Part shown: piece after piece, positions 36,164 through 45,451 of the stretch
Numbering within the stretch: the stretch's first letter is position 1
Layout of the letters: every line of letters begins with the position of its first letter
Assembly: GCA_002720095.2 (NCBI GenBank)
Contig: PBGP02000007.1
Coordinates: 1-60,072, forward strand
DNA from: Methanobacteriota archaeon
GTDB taxonomy: Archaea; Thermoplasmatota; Poseidoniia; Poseidoniales; Poseidoniaceae
Reading direction: 5' to 3'
DNA length: 60,072 bases
Made by a program: the position numbers and the translations under genes
The notes under the pieces: generated by a model
Told to the model about the DNA's origin: nothing
Database searches by the model: none
Seen by the model: only the letters and a program-made list of their open reading frames with translations

Positions 36164-36928
36164 TCAATGTTTTTTCCAATGATCATTAGAACCTTCGAGA
36201 CGATAATAAAACTCAGAGCTCCCTTCCGGCCAGGTTACCCATTCAAAGCCATCTGAAAATTTACTTGCAGAAAGTGATATGGGAGGAATTGAATCTATGT
36301 GTTCAACAGATTCCAATGTATTATCTACCTCAACCAATTTAGGAAGTAGGAATAACATTATAATAGAAATTACACCAATAAAGATTAACAAAATATTTAA
36401 CCAACTTGGGGCAATTATTGCTTCGTAAATTCCAAGTGAAAATGGTAGTAAATCATATAGTGACTCATTTCTTGTGTACTTTCCACCTAAGGTTGCTACT
36501 AATGTAGTGATAAAGTAAGCAAATAAACCATTTATGGTGTGCACAATTGCCATTCCTTTGGTTTCCCAAACACTATCACCATGCCGAAATCTAGCTACAA
36601 CGAATGCAAGCCATGCTCCAATGCTGATTGATGACAAAATAATTTTGTTTAACAAAATTGGATTAGTTGTTGCCTCACCTTCCGAAGCAATTATCCCGCT
36701 GACCATTGCAATTGGAATGAATATTAGTCCAAATGACGATGAAACCATCTGGGTATTGTCAAATGCTTTAACCAATCTTTCTTTTTGTTCTAGTGTGATG
36801 AATGGAACTTTTGGAGATAATCTAAGAACACAAAGTAATACCAGAGATATAGCAGCCAAGGATAAAATTCCTACAACTAGTTCTGTGTGGATCACATGAA
36901 ATGTTCCAGCCGAAATAGTTGCCATCAT
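36164..36928 (-). CDS. Polytopic membrane protein paired with CxCH/Reeler-like protein
   Basis: A 254-residue protein with five predicted membrane spans (about residues 13-38, 56-80, 88-110, 122-145, 165-190) and a soluble C-terminal tail of 50 residues. Several His residues lie near membrane edges (FHVIH, FRHG, IVHTIN), which could bind heme, but no family signature is certain. The ATG (36928) overlaps the stop codon of the upstream secreted-protein gene (ATGA), so the two are translationally coupled and probably work together. I do not recognise the family. Confidence 0.6.
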   Translation of the reverse strand: MMATISAGTFHVIHTELVVGILSLAAISLVLLCVLRLSPKVPFITLEQKERLVKAFDNTQMVSSSFGLIFIPIAMVSGIIASEGEATTNPILLNKIILSSISIGAWLAFVVARFRHGDSVWETKGMAIVHTINGLFAYFITTLVATLGGKYTRNESLYDLLPFSLGIYEAIIAPSWLNILLIFIGVISIIMLFLLPKLVEVDNTLESVEHIDSIPPISLSASKFSDGFEWVTWPEGSSEFYYRLEGSNDHWKKH

Positions 36929-38664
36929 TGCCCCTCCTTGGTTGCCTTGACCGATAATAAAAACTGTACAAGCATGAATATTGCCATTGTTAAAACCCCG
37001 TATGTAATACTTTGAAGGTAGGCTTCAGCGGTGAAATCCTTCAATAATTCATCATCAGCAATTAAGTCTGGGAAAATTGTTACTGGTTCAGTTGAATATG
37101 TTGTTAAAACATCTCCGTCTCCTACTGTTATATTTGCATACCATATTTCACTAATTTTGGTATTATTTGAGTCTAAATTGAAAGGTGCTTCATTAGAATT
37201 AACTACGAATGTATCGTTCTTAATCCACTGCACCTCAATATTTAAGATATCATTATCTAAATCGATTGCAGAAATATTTAGAGTCAGATTTGTATTGTTA
37301 CTAGGACTACTAGGGAAAATCTGAGCAGAGACTTCAGGAATAGAGTTGTTAATTTGTACACTTAAGGATTGATACCATTCCGAAAATTCAATGCCATCAG
37401 TTACTCTGGCCATAAAAAACCAAATATCTCCTTTTTTGGTATTCGTAGAATCAATTGTTAATAAATTGTCTAATTCTATCTTATGATTATCATTTTTATA
37501 CCACTTTGTTTCAAATCCAGATTGTTCGTCTCCATCTCCATCTAAAAAATTCCAGTTAGCGTACAAATCTAGATCTGTCGTGGGTTTAATATTATCAATA
37601 CGAATATTTTGTAGGGTAGGAACGTCATTAACCATGTTCAAAATTACTTTACTTGAGTTTTCTATTTGCTCTTCAAATGTGTCATTTGATGTGATTTCAA
37701 AGTACCATTCCTCATCTACCTCAGTAAAATCTTTACTAATCGTAGTTAGCCCATCCAGTTCTAATTGACGTACATTATCTTTATACCATTTTATTGAACT
37801 AGTTACAGCATCTCCATCTTCATCGTATTCATTCCATGTAGCACTAAGGTCATTTTTTTGAGACGGTCCAGATGGATTTATTGAAAGATTTGAGATTACA
37901 GGTTTGGAATTTCGAATTATAAATTCTTCTGTAATGACTTCTCCTAAATTAATTCCATCATTGGGAATTATCTGTGCTTCCCAAACTTCTCCTCTTTTCG
38001 TGTAAGAATAATTTATTTTCAATATGTCCACAGTCTCAGAATTGCCTTGAAACATGATTTCTCCATCCTTAAGCCATGTAATTAAACTAGAATCGGGTTC
38101 ATTTCGATCATCGAAATAATCATAACTCAATTCAAAAGAGTCTGATGATGTAGGATTAGTTGGTAATATCTGTAAATTAGTTACTTTGGGCGGGGCGTCA
38201 ATTTCAAGTACATCTATGGAGATTGTAGACCATCCATCATTTGTTCTTCGCCCATTACCGTCTGCAGCCAATCCTGCCAATGTAAATGTAACAGTTCCAG
38301 AACCTTGTGGTGGTGCCATCCAATCTAATGTCCAAGAGTTCGTATTTGCGTTAGAATGTACGGCTTGTCCAGATTGTATTTTTGCATTCGGATCATTAGT
38401 GGATAAACTACCATCAGTCACAGCCAAATTAAAACCACCATTGGTATAACTCCCACTAGTTACAATGATATCGATAGAATAAGTTTGTCCAGGTGCATAT
38501 TCCTCAGGGAGTTCAATTGCAATTTCAGCATTTCCTTGTCCGCCACCATGACAACTACATCCATTTACTGATTTGTTAATTATGCCATCTTCATTTGCAT
38601 TAATTGATGGTACAGTTAAGAGCATTACAAAAATCATAAAAATTGTAATTACTCTTGATTTCAT
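36925..38664 (-). CDS. Secreted Reeler/choice-of-anchor-V-like protein with CxCH motif and Ig-like repeats
   Basis: A 579-residue protein: signal peptide (1-24), a CSCH motif (Cys 36, Cys 38, His 39) just after cleavage, a Reeler/choice-of-anchor-V-like beta domain (about 45-155), then four PKD/Ig-like modules, and one C-terminal membrane span (about 550-572). In related bacterial proteins the Cys-rich site is CxxCH, the heme c attachment motif; here one residue is missing between the cysteines. If heme is attached it would be an unusual c-type site, which is notable given the ccm cluster at 12810-15002. Function unknown; extracellular electron transfer is a guess. Confidence 0.7.
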   Translation of the reverse strand: MKSRVITIFMIFVMLLTVPSINANEDGIINKSVNGCSCHGGGQGNAEIAIELPEEYAPGQTYSIDIIVTSGSYTNGGFNLAVTDGSLSTNDPNAKIQSGQAVHSNANTNSWTLDWMAPPQGSGTVTFTLAGLAADGNGRRTNDGWSTISIDVLEIDAPPKVTNLQILPTNPTSSDSFELSYDYFDDRNEPDSSLITWLKDGEIMFQGNSETVDILKINYSYTKRGEVWEAQIIPNDGINLGEVITEEFIIRNSKPVISNLSINPSGPSQKNDLSATWNEYDEDGDAVTSSIKWYKDNVRQLELDGLTTISKDFTEVDEEWYFEITSNDTFEEQIENSSKVILNMVNDVPTLQNIRIDNIKPTTDLDLYANWNFLDGDGDEQSGFETKWYKNDNHKIELDNLLTIDSTNTKKGDIWFFMARVTDGIEFSEWYQSLSVQINNSIPEVSAQIFPSSPSNNTNLTLNISAIDLDNDILNIEVQWIKNDTFVVNSNEAPFNLDSNNTKISEIWYANITVGDGDVLTTYSTEPVTIFPDLIADDELLKDFTAEAYLQSITYGVLTMAIFMLVQFLLSVKATKEGQ

Positions 38665-38692
38665 AGTGTGTCCAATAGTTTATTCAATATGA

Positions 38693-38708
38693 CTTTTTAT
38701 ATAAAAAA
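38693..38708 (-). promoter_or_regulatory. TATA box for the CxCH/Reeler-like gene
   Basis: Read on the minus strand, TTTTTTATATAAAAAG lies about 30-45 bases before the ATG at 38664, the right distance for an archaeal TATA box giving a very short leader. It is a nearly perfect palindrome and could also serve the divergent GTG at 38759. Confidence 0.5.
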
Positions 38709-38758
38709 TTTGAACAAAATCAGAAAGTAGTTTAAGAAATGTATCTCTACCCACTCTT

Positions 38759-39766
38759 GTGAAGAGAATCTGGTTGAGCCGTAATCGTGGTGACGAAGAA
38801 GGAAGATGGGTTGATTTATCTGCCTTTAATACACCTGGAGTAATGAGAATTCTAGATATTGTTTCAATTAGTGCTGCTGTGTTGTTGATATTATCTGGAG
38901 TTTGGCTATATCAAGGTACAATAGACTTTTTAGATTCACTGGAGAACATGGATAACGCCTCTGAAGAACAAGCACAATCACTACCTAATATGATAGAAGG
39001 AAGGTGGCCTTGGGAAGCTAAATTATTATTCGATACCTGTGAACCTTTAAATGGTACCTGGGAAATGCCAGAAATATTACATGATCAAGATGGGATTTTT
39101 TGGTATCCTGGTGAGGTAGAATGTATTTGGGAACACAATGGAATAGGAGATCGCTCGGTGATTGCAATTAGGAATGCAGCGACTTCAAATCAAGATTTTA
39201 CAGTTAACTTATCTACTAATAATGATGGAAATTCTATTGAGGAAATTGGTTTTGGTTCCACAGGGAACTCTTTATCAGTTGAGGCTAATGAGTCAGGATT
39301 AATATCCCTCGTGCTAAATGCAGAACCTCAAACAGATTATGTATATGCTACTATTGAATCTTCAATTGACTCAAATGTGTCGATTATGTTGAAAATAATC
39401 CTCTCTTCAGGAGATCAACATGGAGTACATATTGAAGAAGGACAAAGACTTGATGTACACTACAGAGTATTTATTTATGACACAGGGCAATTATTGGACG
39501 AAGGAGATTTGTTTGTTACTGCAGGCGAAGATCCAATGTGTGAGACAGATGCACCTTGGTTCTGCTATATCAAAGGGTTCGGTTGGGGACAGGTAGGTTT
39601 AGATTGCATTGATGCTGCGAGTTGTAGACTTGATTTTTTGGGTAGTGTGACGACCAACACGGTCCTCTTGCCGCCAGATTTAGCTTACAAAAACAGAGAC
39701 GATAGGCCGGAAGCAAATAATCAGTGGTTACAGTTTGAATTAAATTTGAATAGGTTATACGTTTGA
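38759..39766 (+). CDS. Membrane-anchored protein with C-terminal FKBP-like domain
   Basis: A 335-residue protein starting at GTG 38759. One membrane span (about residues 32-52) follows a short basic head, so the bulk is probably outside. A middle region of about 150 residues is beta-rich and unassigned. The last 110 residues resemble an FKBP peptidyl-prolyl isomerase: RLDVHYRVFIYDTGQLLDEG at the start, GFGWGQVGLDCI in the middle, then LLPPDLAYKNRDD and WLQFELNLNRL at the end. Several FKBP active-site aromatics are not obviously kept, so activity is uncertain. A cyclophilin gene follows 44 bases downstream, which supports a protein-folding role. Confidence 0.6.
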   Translation: MKRIWLSRNRGDEEGRWVDLSAFNTPGVMRILDIVSISAAVLLILSGVWLYQGTIDFLDSLENMDNASEEQAQSLPNMIEGRWPWEAKLLFDTCEPLNGTWEMPEILHDQDGIFWYPGEVECIWEHNGIGDRSVIAIRNAATSNQDFTVNLSTNNDGNSIEEIGFGSTGNSLSVEANESGLISLVLNAEPQTDYVYATIESSIDSNVSIMLKIILSSGDQHGVHIEEGQRLDVHYRVFIYDTGQLLDEGDLFVTAGEDPMCETDAPWFCYIKGFGWGQVGLDCIDAASCRLDFLGSVTTNTVLLPPDLAYKNRDDRPEANNQWLQFELNLNRLYV

Positions 39767-39788
39767 TTTGAAAAGGTCAATCTCAAAA

Positions 39789-39809
39789 ACCCCCTAGTGT
39801 TCGAGGGGT
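39789..39809 (+). promoter_or_regulatory. Stem-loop abutting the cyclophilin start codon
   Basis: ACCCCCT (39789-39795) can pair with AGGGGT (39804-39809) with one bulged C and an 8-base loop. The hairpin ends one base before the ATG at 39811. No Shine-Dalgarno sequence fits in the space. It could control translation, or be part of the promoter if the transcript is leaderless. Confidence 0.3.
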
Positions 39810-39810
39810 C

Positions 39811-40326
39811 ATGGTTGGAACAAACGTACTAATGAAAACCTCTGCAGGCGACATAACAATTGAATTATTTACAGACACCATGCCAATAACAGCTGGTAAC
39901 TTTCTCGAACTAGTAGATAAGGGATATTACGATGGATTACATTTCCATAGAGTTATTCAAGGTTTTATGTTACAAGCAGGATGCCCACACAGCAAAGATC
40001 CAAACAGCCCTAGGCAAGGAACTGGAGGCCCGGGATACAATATCAAAGATGAGCATTTAGAAAACGCCAAATTCTCAAATGAAATTGGTACACTAAGTAT
40101 GGCTAATGCTGGACCCAATAGTGGAGGTTCACAATTTTTTATCAATACAAAACACAACTCATTTTTAGATTGGTGGGATAGACAAACATCCTCACAACAT
40201 CCTGTGTTTGGAAAAGTTGTTGCAGGTATGTCCATAGTAAAGAAAATTGAAGGTTGTAGGACTGATGGTAGAGATAAACCTGTAGAACCTCAACAAATTA
40301 TTTCTGTAACTAGAGTAGACGCATAG
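39811..40326 (+). CDS. Cyclophilin-type peptidyl-prolyl cis-trans isomerase
   Basis: A 171-residue single-domain cyclophilin. Active-site motifs are [13 protein letters not shown] and [15 protein letters not shown], with the catalytic Arg in FHRV. No signal peptide, so it is cytoplasmic. It assists folding by turning Xaa-Pro bonds. The membrane-anchored FKBP-like gene lies just upstream on the same strand and the RHH-fumarase gene follows after 64 bases with its own TATA-like sequence. Confidence 0.94.
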   Translation: MVGTNVLMKTSAGDITIELFTDTMPITAGNFLELVDKGYYDGLHFHRVIQGFMLQAGCPHSKDPNSPRQGTGGPGYNIKDEHLENAKFSNEIGTLSMANAGPNSGGSQFFINTKHNSFLDWWDRQTSSQHPVFGKVVAGMSIVKKIEGCRTDGRDKPVEPQQIISVTRVDA

Positions 40327-40357
40327 GCATAACTTACTACATTATTTTGTAAAAAAG

Positions 40358-40375
40358 AGTATTTATTAATTAAAA
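40358..40375 (+). promoter_or_regulatory. TATA box for the RHH-fumarase gene
   Basis: The sequence AGTATTTATTAATTAAAA lies 16-33 bases before ATG 40391. An archaeal transcript would start about 25 bases after the TATA centre, at or within a few bases of the ATG, implying a leaderless or nearly leaderless message. There is no Shine-Dalgarno sequence. Confidence 0.5.
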
Positions 40376-40390
40376 ACTATTGCGTATTAC

Positions 40391-41989
40391 ATGGCGCAAC
40401 ATAGAGCAGGCGACCGAAGAATTTTGAGCATCAGTATTCCAGAGAATTTAGCGATAAAATTAGATGGCCACACTGGAAAAGGAAGAGAAGAAGGTCGTTC
40501 AGCAACAATTACTAGATTACTAAATTTAGGAATCGAAGCAGATATACAAGAACCAACTATAAAGAAATCTAAACCCCCTAAGAAATTAAAAACTAATTCA
40601 AAAGTAAGAATTGAAAAAGACACAATGGGAGATATTAAGGTACCCTTTGATAGATATTTTGGTGCACAAACTGCTCGCTCTTTAGTAAATTTTGACATCG
40701 GAGAAGATAAGATGCCTCGAGCAGTAATTAGAGCATTTGGAATATTAAAACAGAGTGCTGCCAAAGTAAATATGAAATTAAATCAATTAGACCCTAAAGT
40801 TGCTAAATTAATTATAGAAGCTGCAGAAGAGGTTATTTTAGGAGATTTAGATGATCATTTTCCCTTAAGAATTTGGCAAACAGGTAGTGGCACTCAAACT
40901 AATATGAATACTAACGAGGTTATTGCAAACAGAGCTATTGAGATATCAGGAGGAGAATTAGGAAGCAAATTTCCTGTGCATCCAAACGATCATGTGAATC
41001 GAGGTCAATCTTCGAATGATACATTTCCAACTGCGATGCATATTTCTGCTACAGAAGAAATAAAACATAACTTATTGCCGGAATTAAAAAATTTAAGGGA
41101 AGAGTTACACAAGAGAGCAGCAGAATTCAACACGATTGTAAAAATTGGAAGAACACACTTAATGGATGCAGTACCCTTAACCTTAGGACAAGAATTTAGT
41201 GGATATGTTTCTATGTTAGATGCAGACATTCGTAGAATTGAATTCGTTTTGCAAGATCTTTATGAGTTAGCTTTAGGAGGTACAGCAGTGGGTACAGGAT
41301 TGAATACACATCCTCATTTCGCAGATATGGTAGCAAGTAAAATAGCACAAAAAACAGGATTGCCTTTTATTTCCGCAAAAAATAAATTTGCACAATTAGC
41401 TGCACATGATGCAATTGTTTCTGCTTCTGGATCACTAAATACTTTAGCCGCTAGCCTGATGAAAATTGCTAATGATCTACGGTGGCTTGGTTCAGGGCCA
41501 AGGTGTGGACTTGGAGAATTATCTCTCCCTGCAAATGAACCAGGCTCTTCAATAATGCCAGGAAAAGTGAATCCAACACAATCTGAGGCCATGACGATGG
41601 TCTGTTGCCAAGTAATTGGCAACCACACCGCACTAACTATTGGTGGTACACAAGGTAATTTTGAATTGAATGTTTTCAAACCAATGATGATTTATAACCT
41701 ATTACATTCAGTTAGATTATTAACAGACTCTTGCCGCTCATTTAGAGAGAAATGTATTAATGGGTTGAAGGCAAATGAAGAAGTAATACAAAATCATTTA
41801 GAAAATTCATTGATGTTAGTTACTGCATTAAATAATCATATTGGGTATGATAAGGCTGCAAAAATTGCAAAGAATGCCCATGAAAAAGGCTTGACATTAA
41901 GAGAATCAGGAATTGAATTAGGATACTTAACAAATTCTCAATATGATAAATGGATTAAACCTGAAAAAATGATAGGCCCCACAAAATAG
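40391..41989 (+). CDS. fumC: Class II fumarate hydratase with N-terminal ribbon-helix-helix domain
   Basis: A 532-residue protein. Residues about 73-532 are a complete class II fumarase: [13 protein letters not shown] at the usual N-terminus, [27 protein letters not shown], and the catalytic signature [13 protein letters not shown]. It interconverts fumarate and malate in the TCA cycle. Ahead of this is a 50-residue segment ([15 protein letters not shown], then [18 protein letters not shown]) with the beta-helix-helix pattern of CopG/MetJ-type DNA-binding domains, joined by a Lys/Pro linker. The promoter-to-ATG distance supports ATG 40391 as the start, so the extension is probably translated. 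An internal start at the ATG encoding residue 79 is too late for a full fumarase. Confidence 0.88.
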   Translation: MAQHRAGDRRILSISIPENLAIKLDGHTGKGREEGRSATITRLLNLGIEADIQEPTIKKSKPPKKLKTNSKVRIEKDTMGDIKVPFDRYFGAQTARSLVNFDIGEDKMPRAVIRAFGILKQSAAKVNMKLNQLDPKVAKLIIEAAEEVILGDLDDHFPLRIWQTGSGTQTNMNTNEVIANRAIEISGGELGSKFPVHPNDHVNRGQSSNDTFPTAMHISATEEIKHNLLPELKNLREELHKRAAEFNTIVKIGRTHLMDAVPLTLGQEFSGYVSMLDADIRRIEFVLQDLYELALGGTAVGTGLNTHPHFADMVASKIAQKTGLPFISAKNKFAQLAAHDAIVSASGSLNTLAASLMKIANDLRWLGSGPRCGLGELSLPANEPGSSIMPGKVNPTQSEAMTMVCCQVIGNHTALTIGGTQGNFELNVFKPMMIYNLLHSVRLLTDSCRSFREKCINGLKANEEVIQNHLENSLMLVTALNNHIGYDKAAKIAKNAHEKGLTLRESGIELGYLTNSQYDKWIKPEKMIGPTK

Positions 41990-43090
41990 TTATTTCCTTA
42001 AATTTCTTAGTTTTTCTAGCATACTCTTCCTATTAATATTATCGATGTTATTTTCTTTACCATCGTCTTCATCTATTCTTCGAAGTAGTAAATCTGATTC
42101 AATGGTAATTATTTTACCATTACTTAGTCCAATTAGAAGCATGTTTTCGTTATTATCAATTGTTCTTATAGAAAATTTTGAAAACGATTCCAAAATTAAT
42201 TCACCGTTACTCAAGTTTAGCAGATATATCTGGGAGCCATTATCAGTTCTCGTGCATGCAAACACAAAATTAAAATTTTTAGAGGTAAAGCAACTCACTA
42301 AAGCCAGTTCTCCATCTGCTTTAAATTTCCATTTATTTATTTTATCCACTAAACAATATAATTCTCCCACCTCATCAGAAATTAAAATAAAATTATCCTT
42401 AACATGGATTGTACTAATCCTTGAATTTGAAACATTCATAGTAGTTATTTCATTATCTTTTGTTAATGTAATTGAACCATTTGCATGACCAAAGATATTT
42501 TTATAACCACAGCAAATAGGACTATCTGGGGTATTGAGATAATCGATCTTATCTTTATCGATTTTTACTATTTTATTACTAGGCCTACCTAACCCTAGAA
42601 ATATCCCTTCATCATCAGCATGTAAATGCCATGTTTTCTCATCCATTTTCTGAGTTTTCAGTAATTCACCTTGAAAAGAAAAAATCCAATACGACCCTTC
42701 TAGAAAATCACTATATTCAATATCAAAAACAGAGCTAGTAGCGACAACAGTTTCATTTATTTTATCTATTTCTACCCAATCACTAATGCCTTCCAATTCA
42801 TGCTTCCAAATGATTTTTCCAGATTTGGTATTCACGCCAAAAATCTCTAAACCAGCAACTAAAAATAAATTTGCATCATATATTGTTTCGTGTAATCTAA
42901 AGTTTTCAACTCGATTTCCAAAAGACTGGCTCCAAACTTTCTCTCCCTCATGATTCCAACATACAACATTTCCTTCTTTGTCTCCAGCTAAAATTAAATC
43001 TTTATCTATCAATAAACCTTCTATACTACTCGGTAATTCTCGAATAGCCCAAGCCCACTCTAAAAGTTCCTGAAATTCAATTTTTTTCAT
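41990..43090 (-). CDS. PQQ/WD40-like beta-propeller protein
   Basis: A 366-residue soluble protein. Repeated strands of the type GDKEGNVVCWNHEGEKVW, then FGVNTKSGKIIWKHEL, ISDEVGELYCLV and IGLSNGKIITIE indicate a PQQ-like or WD40-like propeller with about seven blades. No signal peptide is seen. The role is probably protein binding; nothing more specific is visible. ATG 43090 is preferred to GTG 43099. The stop is directly next to that of the convergent fumarase gene (41989/41990). Confidence 0.7.
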   Translation of the reverse strand: MKKIEFQELLEWAWAIRELPSSIEGLLIDKDLILAGDKEGNVVCWNHEGEKVWSQSFGNRVENFRLHETIYDANLFLVAGLEIFGVNTKSGKIIWKHELEGISDWVEIDKINETVVATSSVFDIEYSDFLEGSYWIFSFQGELLKTQKMDEKTWHLHADDEGIFLGLGRPSNKIVKIDKDKIDYLNTPDSPICCGYKNIFGHANGSITLTKDNEITTMNVSNSRISTIHVKDNFILISDEVGELYCLVDKINKWKFKADGELALVSCFTSKNFNFVFACTRTDNGSQIYLLNLSNGELILESFSKFSIRTIDNNENMLLIGLSNGKIITIESDLLLRRIDEDDGKENNIDNINRKSMLEKLRNLRK

Positions 43091-43119
43091 CCGGTTCACT
43101 TATAGCATGACACTCTACA

Positions 43120-43953
43120 TCAAAAGCCTTCATTTTTGGGAATTAGAAAACTGACTAAAAACACCAACAATCCGATGCAACAAGATGAATAAAAATGTCC
43201 TACTGAGAAAAATACAAGTCCTGAGGTACTCCTAATTAACCCTAAATTCCCTGTTTTCAATGAAATTAAAGTTAGTATTAAAGCTAGAGTTGATAATCCA
43301 ACAAATGCATATCCAAACATAGTAAAAATTGTGCCAGCAGAGGGATCAATTAACGGGTATTTCATCTCTTCATAATAGTGAATCCAGAAGACCCCAGTTC
43401 CATTATCAGTCCCAAATTCATTTTCATCAGGAAAAATAAAATCAATTTCAGTAAATCCATATGGTTCAAAACCTGCGGGGGGACTCAATAGTATCTCATG
43501 CGTAATTCCGTATGTATTATTTCCAGATATTGCAATATCTACCATCGATACACTTGGAGTTAAATTTTCAAATCTGAATTTACCGTTTGAATCTGTTGTT
43601 GAAAAATGATTACCGCTTTCTTTTGATCTGATATTTATTGAATAATTTTCAGCGGGACTACCGTCTTTCAACGTTACGGTGCCTAAAAAAATTGCAGATT
43701 TTTCAGGGGCACCCACTGTTTGTGAATAAATTAGGTTATGTGGTTTGTTTAGCCCTGAATTAGGCGACATGAAATCAATTCCATTTAGAATTCCAGCAAC
43801 ACATCCAAGTAATAAAACTAAGGCTAGACCTTTAGCGTATGGGTTATTATTTTTTTCAGAAGTTAGTAAAATCTTTGAAGAACTACTCGAGAAAACATAC
43901 TCCTCAACAGGAGGCATTGTTATTTCAAAATTATTCTCTTGCTCATCAGACAT
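43120..43953 (-). CDS. Membrane protein with carboxypeptidase-regulatory-like (transthyretin-fold) domain
   Basis: A 277-residue protein: a cytoplasmic head (1-40), a membrane span (about 42-62), an extracellular beta-sandwich (about 88-160, starting IFLGTVTLKDGSPAENY, with TTDSNGKFRFENL typical of CarboxypepD_reg domains), and two C-terminal spans (about 205-230 and 240-265). Such domains often sit in surface proteins and bind ligands or stabilise folds. Function unknown. It lies 16 bases after hflX on the same strand. Confidence 0.7.
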   Translation of the reverse strand: MSDEQENNFEITMPPVEEYVFSSSSSKILLTSEKNNNPYAKGLALVLLLGCVAGILNGIDFMSPNSGLNKPHNLIYSQTVGAPEKSAIFLGTVTLKDGSPAENYSINIRSKESGNHFSTTDSNGKFRFENLTPSVSMVDIAISGNNTYGITHEILLSPPAGFEPYGFTEIDFIFPDENEFGTDNGTGVFWIHYYEEMKYPLIDPSAGTIFTMFGYAFVGLSTLALILTLISLKTGNLGLIRSTSGLVFFSVGHFYSSCCIGLLVFLVSFLIPKNEGF

Positions 43954-43969
43954 ATTTTCACCATTAAAT

Positions 43970-45235
43970 TCAAATTTTTAATTGATTATTAGATTTTGCA
44001 GCATACCTTATTAATGCAACATCATCTACCCACATAGTTACTTGTATTTCTCCTCTTGTATCTATCTTTGTTTCTGAGATAATGTATCCTAATTCATGTA
44101 AATGTGAAATTATGGCCAATTGAGAAATATGATTATTTTCCGTTGGAGGAAGAATTGAAACTGTTTTGGGTTTTTGGAATAATTTTGTTAAAATCACTTC
44201 TCTCAGTAGTTCTATACCGTGGTTACTGACACTTGATGTTATGATCGGTTCTTTCAAGTTATAATTTAACAAAGCTTCAGAAAAAGATAATACCTTTTTT
44301 TCATTTACCAAATCACACTTTGTTAGAACTGGTTGAATTAGATTTAAATTAAAATTTTCTTTATGACTCTCTAATTCTGTTAGTGTAGTTTGTAATTTTC
44401 TTTTAAATTCTTTCTTACTATCACTAATATCAACAACCAGCAAAATTAAATCACATGATATACTTTCTTTGATTGTTGATTTAAAGGCATCAAGTAAAAT
44501 TGTGGGTAGGTTGTCGACAAATCCAATGGTATCAACCATTAGAATCCTTGGCGATTTTTGCATTCTTCCTATTGTTGTTTCTAAAGTAGAAAACAATTGG
44601 TTTTGAATTAAAACAGGTTTTCCAGCCATATTTTGAAATAAACTTGATTTCCCAGCATTTGTATAACCTACTAGACCAATTGATTTAATGCCATTTTTAA
44701 TTCTATGTTTCCTTCTTTCTCTTTCGGATTTTTCTCTTCGACTTTTCTTTTTCAATAATGTTGATATTTCTCTATCAATAATTTTCATATTACTTTCGAG
44801 TGCATGTTTCCCACCAGCTCCCCAGCCTAATCTTTCTCCTCTATTTTGTATATTTGCATATTCTCTCATAATTGTTTTATCAGCATTTAGTTTTGCCAAT
44901 TTTACTTGTAATTTTGCTTCCACACTATTTGCTTGCGTAGTGAATAAATTTAATAGTAGGCGTACCCGATCCCAACATTCTAATTTTAAGATTTTGTTTA
45001 GTTCAACTATTTGTATAGGACTTGCATTGGTGTGAACTAAAACTAAATCAACACCATACCACGGATGTGTAGGATTTTTCATTTCGAATTCGGCAGAAAT
45101 AGAATTCAGTTTTCCAGTACCAAAGAAAGATTTTTGGTTTTCTTTTCCCGATTGAAATACACATTCTACAACATCTAGACCAACAGCTTTTGCTAGTTTT
45201 AGAGTTTCATCAACATCTTTTTTTTTATGTAACAA
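43970..45235 (-). CDS. hflX: GTPase HflX
   Basis: A protein of at least 421 residues. It has the HflX N-terminal domain (FFGTGKL, DLVLVHTNASPIQ, ECWDRVRLLLNLF, GAGGKHALESN) and an Obg-like GTPase domain with G1 GYTNAGKSS, G3 DTIGF and G4 TKCD. HflX binds and splits or rescues ribosomes. The marked start is TTG 45235, the first ordinary start in frame. The reading frame stays open and looks conserved for 29 more codons upstream to about 45322, including RKCILL just before the TTG. A strong AAGGAGGG at 45329-45336 sits six bases before an ATC codon at 45322. The true start is therefore uncertain. Confidence 0.88.
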   Translation of the reverse strand: MLHKKKDVDETLKLAKAVGLDVVECVFQSGKENQKSFFGTGKLNSISAEFEMKNPTHPWYGVDLVLVHTNASPIQIVELNKILKLECWDRVRLLLNLFTTQANSVEAKLQVKLAKLNADKTIMREYANIQNRGERLGWGAGGKHALESNMKIIDREISTLLKKKSRREKSERERRKHRIKNGIKSIGLVGYTNAGKSSLFQNMAGKPVLIQNQLFSTLETTIGRMQKSPRILMVDTIGFVDNLPTILLDAFKSTIKESISCDLILLVVDISDSKKEFKRKLQTTLTELESHKENFNLNLIQPVLTKCDLVNEKKVLSFSEALLNYNLKEPIITSSVSNHGIELLREVILTKLFQKPKTVSILPPTENNHISQLAIISHLHELGYIISETKIDTRGEIQVTMWVDDVALIRYAAKSNNQLKI

Positions 45236-45319
45236 TATACATTTTCGACCTTGATTTCTTAATTTTGTTGAATCAATTGTACCTCCGCCAGAGCCGGGTA
45301 GAAAAGTGTCAATATTGGT

Positions 45320-45336
45320 GATATTTTTCCCTCCTT
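45320..45336 (-). promoter_or_regulatory. Strong Shine-Dalgarno with no ordinary start codon, upstream of hflX
   Basis: On the minus strand AAGGAGGG (45336-45329) is followed after six bases by ATC (45322-45320), which is in frame with hflX. No ATG, GTG or TTG lies in frame between it and 45235. Either a rare start codon is used, or a base is missing or changed here. Confidence 0.45.
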
Positions 45337-45451
45337 AATTCAATGAAAACTTTTTGGCTATAAATCTGATAGTATTTTTTTTATGCACAACTAGAAGAAA
45401 AAAATGTAAATCTTACGTAATCCTCAAGGATAGTTTGTTTTAACGCGTATT

